Positions 11,901 through 22,533 of a stretch of DNA of 64,000 nucleotides are shown here, piece by piece. Below the pieces are notes generated by a model. It saw only the letters and a program-made list of their open reading frames with translations, was not told where the DNA came from and did no database searches. How positions within the stretch are numbered: the stretch's first letter is position 1; the number at the start of each line of letters is the position of its first letter. The stretch is from positions 25,486,725 to 25,550,724 of the forward strand of contig NC_135555.1 in the NCBI RefSeq assembly GCF_964340395.1, read 5' to 3'. Origin of the DNA: Glandiceps talaboti (taxonomy: Eukaryota; Hemichordata; Enteropneusta; Spengelidae). The position numbers and the translations under genes were made by a program.

Positions 11901-14900
11901 ATTTTTTGAAAAATAAATAAACTGAACAAGGCTTGGGTATACTTAATGTGAACATCATGTTCAAAGTTTAAGTTGAAACTTTTCTTACTTCATTTTTTCA
12001 CTTCATGCACAGGTTTTACTTGCCAGATCATCTAAGAAACCCTTTTAAGTAGAAGTCTTTATTCCAAAACCAAATAATGTTGGTCCACAACATAGCAAAG
12101 TTCTAACTGTTGGTTTTGATGTTTCAATTAAAAATATGTGATCAGTATATTTTTTCTGTGTTTGGTGTAATATCCCCCTAAAGTCTAATATCTAGCAAGA
12201 CCACATATATGAAGTGCTGTCAAATGTGAGAACAATATATTGAGTCATCAGTCATCTTACAATTGTGTATTGGTTGCTGTTCAAAGCTGCATAGCTTGTA
12301 GTTGACCTCTTGTCTGTTTACATTCTGGGACTTCTTACTTTTCCACTTCAAAACACAATAATGTCTCTCTCTCTCCACCAAACTACCATGAGTGTTTAAA
12401 TGACCCCACTTTCAACTTAAAAAATACATTCTACCAAAATACTTTGAATGTGTAAATGTCCAACTTTCCTCGTAAAAGTACACACTACAAACTCCTTTCA
12501 TTGTGCCACATTATTACTATGATTGTATAAATGGCCAACTTTCAATGTATAAATAGACAGTCAAAGGTCTGTCATGTTGCCATATTACTAAGAGTGTGTA
12601 GATGGCCTTATTTGTCACTTAAATTATCACACTCCAGGGCCTTCTATTGTACCATGGTACCAAGGGTGTGTAAATGGCCCTGCTTTTCTGTTGAAAATAC
12701 ACACACCAAAGTATTACTTTGTAGCTTGTAATGTGTACACAATTTGACTTGTGTCTTCTATTTGAAATTACAGCAGAAATTGAATCTCTCATCTGTGGCC
12801 TGAGCTTTAGTGATTTTGTGGTGACCATAGTATTAGGAACTTGAATGGATACTAGGCTCCATAGTAACTTATTTGCTAACCTATCAGTCTTATTTCAAAA
12901 GCTCAATACTTTAAACTCACTTTCCTAAATATAGCAACAATGGAATAATTTTGCTTCATGTTCCTCTTCCTGGAAAAATGTTTCAATGCAGGTAGTAGCT
13001 AGTCACTAACTGGACAAATCTCTGTTGTACAGGAAAGAGTTTGACCTTTGTAAGCAGAATTTTTTGTTATTCTGTTTTTTACACAGTAAATGTGTTAGTC
13101 AGATAAGGCACAACAATTTTTGGCAGGTTGGGGGGGGGGGGGCAGAGTTATTTATACGAATGCATCATGTAACCTAGTTTAGACACCATGTGAGTTCTGC
13201 CAAATATGGTCACTACACCGTTACCTGGACTCAATGCATGGTCATACATAAATTCAACTGTGACCATGGGCTAGTGTATTGATCGACCACATTCTGAAAA
13301 TAATGCTTGGCTTTCCTTGGAAATGTACCATTTAATTCATTTTTCTCCATTGCCCAAACAAAAATACTCAGTACCTGCACAAGAATTGAAACCTCTGACT
13401 AACCATGAAGCTTTGGAGTATGTGAAGTGATAATTTAAGTGGTCCTGGCATTCTGGGCCACATACTCACTTTTTTGTTCACCTATCACATCATTTATTTA
13501 AAAAGTTCAACCTTCACTGAGTATTATGGTGGAACTGTATTTCTTATTGTTCATTTGAAGTCAGGTTTTCACATTTTTTGAAAAATAAATAAACTGAACA
13601 AGGCTTGGTTATACTTAATGTGAACATCATGTTCAAAGTTTAAGTTGAAACTTTTCTTACTTCATTTTTTCACTTCATGCACAGGTTTTACTTGCCAGAT
13701 CATCTAAGAAACCTTTTTAAGTAGAAGTCTTTATTCCAAAACAAAACATTGTTGGTCCACAACATAGCAAAGTTCTAACTGTTGGTTTTGATGTTTCAAT
13801 TAAAAATATGTGATCAGTATATTTTTTCTGTGTTTGGTGTAATATCCCCCTAAAGTCTAATATCTAGCAAGACCACATATATGAAGTGCTGTCAAATGTG
13901 AGAACAATATATTGAGTCATCAGTCATCTTACAATTGTGTATTGGTTGCTGTTCAAAGCTGCATAGCTTGTAGTTGACCTCTTGTCTGTTTACATTCTGG
14001 GACTTCTTACTTTTCCACTTCAGAACACAATAATGTCTCTCTCTCCACCAAACTACCATGAGTGTTTAAATGACCCCACTTTCAACTTAAAAAATACATT
14101 CTACCAAAATACTTTGAATGTGTAAATGTCCAACTTTCCTCGTAAAAGTACACACTACAAACTCCTTTCATTGTGCCATATTATTACTATGATTGTATAA
14201 ATGGCCAACTTTCAATGTATAAATAGACAGTCAAAGGTCTGTCATGTTGCCATATTACTAAGAGTGTGTAGATGGCCTTATTTGTCACTTAAATTATCAC
14301 ACTCCAGGGCCTTCTATTGTACCATGGTACCAAGGGTGTGTGAATGGTCCTGCTTTTCTGTTGAAAATACACACACCAAAGTATTACTTTGTAGCTTGTA
14401 ATGTGTACACAATTTGACTTGTGTCTTCTATTTGAAATTACAGCAGAAATTGAATCTCTCATCTGTGGCCTAAGCTTTGGTGACTTTGTGGTGACTATAG
14501 TATTAGGAAGTTGAATTGATCCTAGGCTACATAGTAACTTGTTTGCTAACCTATCACAGTCTTATTTCAAAAGCTCAATACTTTAAACTCACTTTCCTAA
14601 ATATAACAACAGTGGAATAATTTTGATTCATGTTCCTCTTCCTGGAAAAATGTTTCAATGCAGATAGTAGCTAGTCACTAACTGGACAAATCTGTAATGT
14701 ACAGGAAAGAGTTTGACCTTTGTAAGCAGACTTTTTTCTTATTTATTTTTAAAAAAAGTAAATTTGTGAGTGAGATAAGGCACAACAATTTTTGACAGAT
14801 GGGGGTGGGCCAGAGTTATTTATACAAATGCATCATGTAACCTACTTTAGACTCCATGTGAGTTCTGCCAACTATGGTCACTACACTGTCACCTGGGCTC

Positions 14901-15500
14901 AATGCATGTCATACATAAATTCAGCTGTGACAAATAGCTAGTGTATTGATCGACCACATTCTGAAAATAATGCTTGGCTTTCCTTGGAAATGTACCATTT
15001 AATTTATTTTTTTCCATTGCCCAAACAAAAATACTCAGTACCTGCACAATAATTGAAATCTCTGACTAACCATGAAGCTTTGGAGTATGTGAAGTGATAA
15101 TATAAGTGGACCTGGCATTCTGGGCCACCTACTCATTTCTTTGTTCACCTGTCACACCATTTTATTTAAAAAGTTCAACTTTGACTCAGACTGCAAAATT
15201 TTGGTGTGCAGGAACTGTATTTCGTATTGTTCATTTGAAGTCAGTTTTTCACATTTTTTGGAAAATAAATAAACTGAACAAGGATTGGGTATACTTTATG
15301 TAAACATCATGTTCAAAATTTGTTTCACTTCTTGCACACGTTTTACTTGCCAGATCAGCTAAGAAACCCTTTTAAGTAGAAGTCTGTATTCCAAAACAAA
15401 ATAATGTTGGTCCACAACATAGCAAAGTTCTAACTGTTGGTTTTGATGTTTCAATTAAAAATATATGATCAGTATATTTTTCTGTCTCTGGTGTAATATC
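2966..15500. repeat. Large tandem array: nine units of about 1.07 kb (short) or 1.67 kb (long)
   Basis: Anchoring on the ATGGCCAACTTTC landmark, units begin near 2966 (partial 5' end), 4625, 5698, 7072, 8149, 9227, 10860, 12531 and 14201. Spacings are 1073, 1374, 1077, 1078, 1633, 1671 and 1670 bp. The 1374 spacing is a 1074-bp unit plus a SINE. Units 2-5 are short. They lack about 597 bp that in long units runs from 'ctccattgccc' to 'acaattgtgta', the junction being attcatttttttggttgctg. Units 2 and 4 share private variants, as do 3 and 5, so a two-unit block was duplicated. Units 1 and 6 resemble each other, and 7-9 form another group. Every unit holds a G run of 8-13 and degenerate internal subrepeats of about 70 bp. 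Open frames of 66-102 codons recur because the units are near copies; I do not call them genes. Confidence 0.95.
5898..6196 (-). mobile_element. tRNA-derived SINE inserted in array unit 3
   Basis: Relative to sibling units (for example near 8347), about 300 bp interrupt 'tagcttgta/atgtgtacac'. Read on the minus strand, the insert begins ggagtcatgatgggtgaatg, has a tRNA-like A box (TGGTTAGAGTGG) and a B-box-like GGTTTGAGCCC. It continues through a body shared with the copy at 28409-28780 and ends in an (ATT)n tail, seen as AAT repeats at 5898-5938. It was presumably copied by a LINE in trans. Its absence from near-identical unit 5 dates it after the two-unit duplication. Confidence 0.85.
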
Positions 15501-16318
15501 TGTGTCTAGTGTCATATCAGCCCATGACTTCAGAATGCTAAGAGCACTATGCAAAAACCTATATGTAATCACACTGTTCCTTTGTGCAGACCAGTTACAA
15601 CAAGGGGTGTTCAAATTTGCCATATTGTTTTACCTAGTCTTTATCGGCCAATTAAATCATTGTCAAATAAAGGTAAAAGTCTGATTTTACTCGCCAGTAT
15701 ATGACTACAATCGTGTTTCAGGAAGTCTACTAATAACATGCTAACAACCTAGTAAACTTCAAACTGGTTTTGAAGTTTTCAAGAGTTTTTGGTATCTTTT
15801 CCTCTGTCTACTCTGCATTCTCAAAAGTCTATATATATTTCAAGGAAGAAAGCATATTAAATTATGTCAAATACCAGATTATTACAGTAGGTTGTCAGTT
15901 TTCTGAAAATTTTGCAGTTGCTGTTGTGTAAAGATACAACGAAAAATACCGGGATACTTAATTTACCTTTTAAAAATACATAAAGGTCCTATTTTATACT
16001 TTACTTCCATGAGTATGTAAATGGCCCTACTTCCCACTTAAAAGTACACACTCGGTCCAAGGTTCTACTTTTAAGCTTATGCCCAGTAAATGCTTCACAC
16101 CCAATGGCTCCATAAACCACGTCAGCCTGGGAAGGCTTCACAAGTTCACATGCCTACAGAAAGCTCATTAATGGTTGTTTCTTTAAACTGCGATGATTTT
16201 TGTATAGTCTACTAGGGGAAGAATATACGATATCATGTTCATGGATTTAGCATTACAACAAACTAGGGGTCTCATAACACACACCCGTACTGAAGGCCTC
16301 ATTTGTAATAAAACACAC

Positions 16319-16320
<2 letters not shown>
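15501..16320. other. Array edge and flank with an orphan subrepeat
   Basis: Homology to the array fades near 15500. At about 15985-16062 a text with 'gagtatgtaaatggccc' and 'cttaaaagtacacac' matches the roughly 70-bp subrepeat found inside the array units, so the subrepeat exists outside the 1.67-kb unit. No gene is recognised. Confidence 0.45.

Positions 16321-16321
<1 letters not shown>

Positions 16322-16378
<57 letters not shown>
16322..16378. repeat. (TG)n microsatellite
   Basis: An uninterrupted TG dinucleotide run of nearly 30 repeats. Open frames across it on both strands are artefacts. Confidence 0.97.
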
Positions 16379-16380
<2 letters not shown>

Positions 16381-16779
16381 TTGCATAAATAGTAGTTACA
16401 TTATTTCAAATCCTAAGGCCTCAGCCTAGCGCAAAAATAATTTACATTACAGTATACAAAAAAGTGAATATCATTTTTCCATCGTTGAATACATTTGTTC
16501 TCCAAGCAATGAAATATTCATTAGACAATTTCTGCCTTATTTTCTTTATTGTTCCAAACGATTTGAACACTTTAGTATGATGAAAATTTTCGTATGGGTA
16601 TGGGCCTATTTTACTTTACGTGCTTCTTTCAGAATATGATTACTTGGCAAACTATTAATCTACTCCAATATTTAAGTAAACACAGACATATGAAGCCTAA
16701 TCTTTAAAGGCAGTTTATTTTAAACGCAACTCTAATGCCCTTCAAACAGAATACGTTTACAGCACCCCCACAGAGCTCG

Positions 16780-17300
16780 TACCACCCACTGGGTCGTACA
16801 ATGATTGACTTTCGCTCTGGCCCTAAAAGGGCGTTCACCTCATTCCCTGCATCACGTGACAGTGTAAACATGACAAACACGAGCGACACGGTCGATCAGA
16901 CATTGTGTGTCGCGTGACAGTCTATGTGCTCGATGACATCAAACCACAAGCCATAGCAACATACGTGCCACTTTCAGAGGAATATTAGTGTGTTACGATA
17001 CTCGTGTGAAAGGTGGAATTCGATTTCGAAGGACGTCAGCAGTGCCGTAAGTCTACTTGGTGAGTGATACTTACACTTTCGCATAGTCCCGTTTGCATAC
17101 GGAGTAAGTCGTACCACAGATCGAAATTTGGTCTATGATCGTACCTTGGTGTTGAGGGTCTTGTCAGTACTCTAGACCCGTACACCGTCTGCAAGCAGGA
17201 CTAGCTTTCGCACAGTTCGCACGCCGCCTACAGCTAATTGGCCGCAGGTTACAACTCGATCATTCGATCGTCATATCAAATCTCGCTTGCTTACCTGTAC
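16780..17300 (+). promoter_or_regulatory. CpG-rich stretch: candidate promoter / non-coding first exon of the ABCA gene
   Basis: CpG dinucleotides are much denser here than in the AT-rich flanks. Palindromic CACGTG lies near 16853 and TCGCGTGAC near 16909. Strong donor-like sites follow at 17047 (GTAAGT) and 17060 (GTGAGT). The first visible ABCA exon at 22420 starts at a splice acceptor in its 5' UTR, so an upstream non-coding exon must exist, and this is the best-looking candidate. That link is inference; the stretch could equally be an unrelated promoter. No TATA box is obvious. Confidence 0.35.
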
Positions 17301-18281
17301 TGTCTCCATGTCACATGATTGTATGTACAAATGTATGCGTTTATTGATGGTTGTAAACAGCGAACGAATTATAACCGTAACTTAGATGGTAGTACATACA
17401 TGCCGGGAATACATGCATTATGTTCTGATGAATATCTCGTTAGCTTTTTTTCACGACCAACTCATGACAGATATGCTGTGTCATTATGCCAACTTCAAGT
17501 GCAAGTGTAGAACAGTAAACTAAGTGATTTCCACTCTCTGTATCTCCATGTTTACCACCGTATATTGTAAATGAAAACAATTTATTACTGTACGTGTAAT
17601 GTTTAGCCAACTGCAACATTTTTCGTTATTTTGGGGGTCAATTTAAATATTTTTACGTAGTGTTTCCTTTGTTGTGTGTATTTGTAGATTATCTACTGTA
17701 GTGGTCTTAGTGAGTCTTAGTAATAGTTGTCCCTTTAGTACATTTGTGACAACTGTCAGATTGTATGTGTAATCTTATCTTCCCATGTCTTGTCTGTGAA
17801 TCATCAAATTGAAAGTACATAATCAATATCTAAATATCAGAGCAGTTGTCTTTCATAGTATCCTATTTACATCACTACATTATGTTAATTTATATACTGT
17901 ATGTTATGTAACTTGACTTTCCCTGTGTTTACTGTTTGACACCAGTATTTGAAGCTGGATTTTTTTCATTAATACATGATTTTCTGTAAAATAAACCATT
18001 GGAAAATACCTTTTGTCAAATACTTTGGGGGATTCATAGTACTAATAGTCGGACCGGCCTGCCTTCACATGAACATAATTTCACAACCGGACGTTTTCGT
18101 TAATAATTCAGTCAGTTTGACATGATGGTTTATAGCTTCACATTAAATTTGGAACATATCCTGAGAAAATAGTGCAAGTGACAAATACGCTCAAAAATCA
18201 TTGAAAAATGGAATATTCTCACCAGTAGTGTAGCGAAGTCATACTCTATTGTTCTCAGGTTAAACAAATTATCATGTGACT

Positions 18282-18402
18282 TGTCTCCCCCAACCCCCAA
18301 CCGTTACCCCATAATACAAATCAGCAGAGCAAGTCAGTATGACACTTGTCCCCCCCCAACCCCAACCCCATAATACAAATCAGCAGAGCAAGTCAGTATG
18401 AC
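18282..18402. repeat. Two-copy direct repeat, about 60 bp
   Basis: Two copies of a C-rich stretch (cccccaaccccc) followed by 'ataatacaaatcagcagag' and 'caagtcagtatgac'. The second copy begins near 18344. The 3' parts are identical; the C-tracts differ. Confidence 0.8.
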
Positions 18403-19458
18403 CTCATTTTCTCTTTATCATCATCACATGATTGTCAGAGTGATGTGATCAAATAAACTGTTACCTGGTTACTAAAAGTATTAGTGACATGAGTTAGTCA
18501 CTGTGTGCTTACATTGCATTCCAGAAAAGGACATTGACAGTGTAAATATTCACTACTGCCTAGTACTCAGGGTACCCAGACTGGGTAAATGAACCTTCAT
18601 TGGTAGATTGATGATAGGCACACTATCATGGAAACACTTGGAAATGTACATGTGTATTGAAGCTCTATTGCAAGTAATATTCAGATTCTAGTATTGAGAA
18701 CATAACAGCAGTGTTCTCCATGATGGATTGTTTTGAATGCATAATTTATTCATGATAAGAGAAAGACCACCTCTGTTTGTACTTATACTTCTATAAATAG
18801 AGGGACAGTGTATTCATTATGTAGTAGCTAATTTAGAGGGTGGTAACATTGTTAGTCCTGGTAAATCTGTAGTCAACAGAGGTACATGTAGGAGAAACAA
18901 GTATAGTCCAACAGTCATAGTCCAGTTGCTATACAGTATCATTATGATTTACACCTCCCCTAACTTAGAAACCATGTTGGCATCCAGACTAAACAGTCAG
19001 AAATGTTAAATGTATAATTCACGGTGAAATTTGTTCAGTTTACATGTGCTGGGGTTATAGTCCTAAAATTCCACTTGTTACATAATGCATGTGCAGCAGA
19101 GAATAATTATGTACATTTTGTGTATCTATAGTATACATACATACACACACACACACACATATATATAAATGTTATTTGATATGAATATTATATGACACAC
19201 ACACTAGTACGAAATATCTAGATTAATCCAAGGAGGTATAAGGATGTAATACATTGTAAGTCGTGACTAGGGAGTTTCACACTCCTTAGATGTAAATTTT
19301 GAGATGGTCATTATATATGTAAGTAACACATAAAATGTCTGGAGGTTCATTGCGTAACAAGATGGTTGGGTTAATCTACTTTGTATAGGGGTTTTCTTGG
19401 TTGGCAAGATATAATTTATTATTGTGGCACCATTTTGAAAGCAACTGAAGTATATACA

Positions 19459-19574
<116 letters not shown>

Positions 19575-20493
19575 TGTGGAGAGAACAGTGCTTGATGCAA
19601 ATATTAGTAGCAGAGCATTGTAGACTTAATTCAGAAGAATAAGGATGTATATATGTATATATATATATCAATATACTAATAATAATAATGATAATAATGT
19701 ATAATATTTCTGTTCTCTACTACGTTTTCATGCTCAGGTTAACACTTCTTGTATTAATATCTCTGTCTTATGTTTGTAATAGTTAATCTAGTAATAGGAG
19801 ATCTCATCAAATAATCATATCGTCACACTAATTTCCTTGAGTTGGTTAAGTCATGCTTGCAGTATGGGACTCAATTATGACATTGTTCCTAAACATCTCC
19901 AGTGACATTGTATTCTGAGACACTTGGCCTGCAATTCCATTTATTAGCAATTGATTGACTATACATGTAATATCAATTTCACATCTCTTTGACTAAGAAA
20001 GTCTCACTCTGATGACCAAGAATTTTGATATTGGAGTACATGTAATTATGTACATGTATGTATAACCATACATACAAAAATGTACCATGTATCTATGTCA
20101 TGTATCTAGTTCAGGTGCACTCTTGCCTTTATAGAATACCAGTCACATGAGTCACACAGGTAAAAATGTTGACCTGTCATTGAGAGTGATTTATTGCATT
20201 GGTCAATATACTTTAGACTAGAAATGTGTGACATCAGCCAGTGTGAGTAAAGGTTAGCTTTTGTCACATCCATGTACTTTTGTGTCTGGCATAGGGAAGT
20301 TTAGTCTTGATGCCAGCCTGATATCTGGTACCAATAATCCATATAGTGACAAGAATAATGTCTCCATGCTAACAACTAGACTGACTGGACTGAAAGAGAG
20401 ATTTCATGAAGGATAACACTCGGGGAAGTTATAGGTACGGTGTAGATAATTTTGTTCATTTGTAAGTCTGTCTAGAATTTACAGGTAGATGAT

Positions 20494-20860
20494 TTTTAGC
20501 ACAAACTGAACTGATAAGGTTCAGTGGTGCTATAGGCATGGCAAAGTATATGCGCGTGCGTGTGTGCGTACGTATGTGTGTGTGTAAATGTGTGTGTGTA
20601 TAAACAACTTAAAGTCAAAAAACCACTGGACTGATTGCCATGATATTTGGTGGGTATATTACCTTGGGTGTCTAGTTAAGAAATTGTTTAAATTAAAATG
20701 ATCTTACCACAGTGGTGTGTGATTTGGGTAAAAAAATGTGATTCTTTGGTCAAAAAACTTAAATGCCAAAACTACTCAGCAGATCGGTCTGAAATTTGGT
20801 TGGAACGTTCTTAGAGGTGTTTAAATTAAGAATTCTTCATGACATGATGATCCTATTTGG
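20494..20860 (+). mobile_element. Dispersed element family C, 5' fragment (copy 1)
   Basis: Starts with ttttagcacaaactgaactg, then 'aaggttcag' and 'ggtgctata', a TG-rich tract and 'caacttaaa'. Phrases such as 'attgccatgatatttggtg' and 'gggcagat'-like text follow. The same order is seen at 37939, 41719, 49553 and 50181. Only the left portion is present; the internal tandem section and right end are missing. Confidence 0.7.
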
Positions 20861-20931
20861 TCAGACTTTGCCCTCCTGTGTGGCTTCAGCTGTTTATTTC
20901 TTTAACTAGGTTATTCCTTACTACTTTATTA

Positions 20932-21440
20932 GTTCCCGCCGGACGAACTCCGGACGGGGACTTATGGATTTGGTTCCGTCTATCTGTGCATCCGTCCGTC
21001 TGTCCAGAGCCGTTTCTTGGAGATGCCTGTGCCGATTTTTTCCAAACTTGGTACAGGGGCAACATACTATGGCATACATATGCAGGTCAATTTGTTTCAT
21101 GATACGATCCAATATGGCCGCCTGGCAGCCATTTTGTTTGCGAATTTTCCCTGTCCAAAGCCGTAACTCAGACATGCTTGAACAGATCTCATTCAAAGTT
21201 GGTATTAGCACAGTGTTCTATGACATACATGTGCATATCCATTTTCGTCGTGATACAATCCAATATGGCTGTCTGGCAGCCATTTTGATGGTGCAGTTTT
21301 CATGTCCAAAGCCATAACTCAGACATGCTTGAACAGAGTAGTGATATCAAAAACAACCATATGAGGCCAAACAACATTAACCAGGTTTGAAAATGACAAC
21401 ATAAACTGCCAGTTCCTTAAAACCCAATCATAGCGGGGAC
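20932..21440 (+). mobile_element. Dispersed TIR element family B, copy 1
   Basis: Left end GTTCCCGCC is a diverged form of the family end GTCCCCGCT. The right end AGCGGGGAC (21432-21440) is its inverse. The body contains CCGTCCGTCTGTCC, 'cttggagatgcctg', 'aacttggtacaggggcaac' and repeated 'aactcagacatgcttgaaca' blocks. It matches the copies at 31749-34760 and 42271-42868. It carries no transposase, so it is non-autonomous. A short open frame inside it is not considered a gene. Confidence 0.75.
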
Positions 21441-22419
21441 TATGTCATTCTCAATGACTTGTCAATTGATGATTTGTTTCATGCAACAGAACTCAATGTA
21501 CTACTAAGCACTAGTATCGTTTGATCAATTTGTGTTACAGATTGTTATGGTCTACTGCACTGGTTTCAGAAACTACATGTATATGTCAAATGTGTATGCT
21601 TTTTCATAGGGACTACATGTATGTATATGCAATATGCACTGAAAAATTCTAACAGAAAAAACAGTGTTTTGCATAATCTTGTATATATAGATGTGTTCTA
21701 TACTTCAGTGTTAGCAAAAAATTTGAGTAGCCCCCTTTCACTCCCCAGTTTTTGAACACCCCTATATTCCTCCGACCCCCCCTGTCATAAATAATGATGG
21801 CTCCCTTAATTCTGATGCGTATCAATGTCAGAATTACTATCATCTGCCACTGCTTACTATACTAACTGAGACGAAACACTCCCCTCTATATGATGTCATA
21901 ATCATAAGAGAGAACATTAGGTACACAATGTAGTATAACTACTGTAAATTCATGGCTGCTCAGGTTGGCTGGTGATCCTAGTTTTAACTCTTTTTTTTCT
22001 CATGCAATTTTGAATAGTTAGCTTGGATTTACTAGTTAAGAGACATATAAAGAACACTTTTCAAGGGTGTGGTATCAGGCATTTTGAATCACCTTTAAAA
22101 AGTGCCAAAAATGAAAGAAAAACTTACAAATGATAGCCAAACAAACTTCTGAATAATTAATTTGTATGAAATTACCAGTTATTGGCTGTGTAACATGCTA
22201 TCAAATGACATCATCATAATAAACTTGCAGTGATACTGAACAGTGACACTGGGTGTTATTGATCTATTGAAACTCATAAATCTTGTACCAGAACTACCAT
22301 TTGCATTAATTTTCCTGTAGTCCCTTACACTGTTGCCGTTATATAAGGAATCACTTCAGTCAATGTCGTATTTCTGTTTCCATGGTAACACTAACTGATT
22401 CCGCTGATTCTCTTTCTAG
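21441..22419. other. Non-coding stretch before the first visible ABCA exon
   Basis: AT-rich DNA without a recognised gene. Its 3' end has a pyrimidine tract (gattctctttctag) that forms the acceptor for the 5' UTR exon at 22420. Confidence 0.4.
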
Positions 22420-22476
22420 GCAGTGGTGTATATGTTATTATCTATTGAACACAAAGACCAGCATACACAGTAGATA
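22420..22476 (+). other. ABCA3-like: 5' UTR part of ABCA exon carrying the start codon
   Basis: Begins after the acceptor tctttctag (AG at 22418-22419) and runs to the ATG at 22477. A TAG at 22471-22473 lies in frame two codons before the ATG, which rules out an upstream N-terminal extension within this exon and fixes the start. Confidence 0.65.
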
Positions 22477-22533
22477 ATGGGTTCCAAAGCAAAGCAGCTA
22501 CGCCTTCTTCTTTGGAAAAATTTTCTTCTTCAG
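22477..22533 (+). CDS. ABCA3-like: ABCA exon a (start codon; residues 1-19)
   Basis: Codes for [19 protein letters not shown], the cytosolic N-terminus of ABCA proteins (LLLWKN is the signature start). The donor is CAG/GTAAAT, phase 0. The in-frame TAG six bases upstream supports this ATG. Confidence 0.93.

Noticed and set aside
20857-21317. Open frames of 81-117 codons on both strands over family B copy 1
   Set aside because: Equivalent frames at 34.2-34.7 and 42.2-42.8 kb are broken differently, codon-level conservation is absent, and the sequence is explained as a non-coding TIR element.
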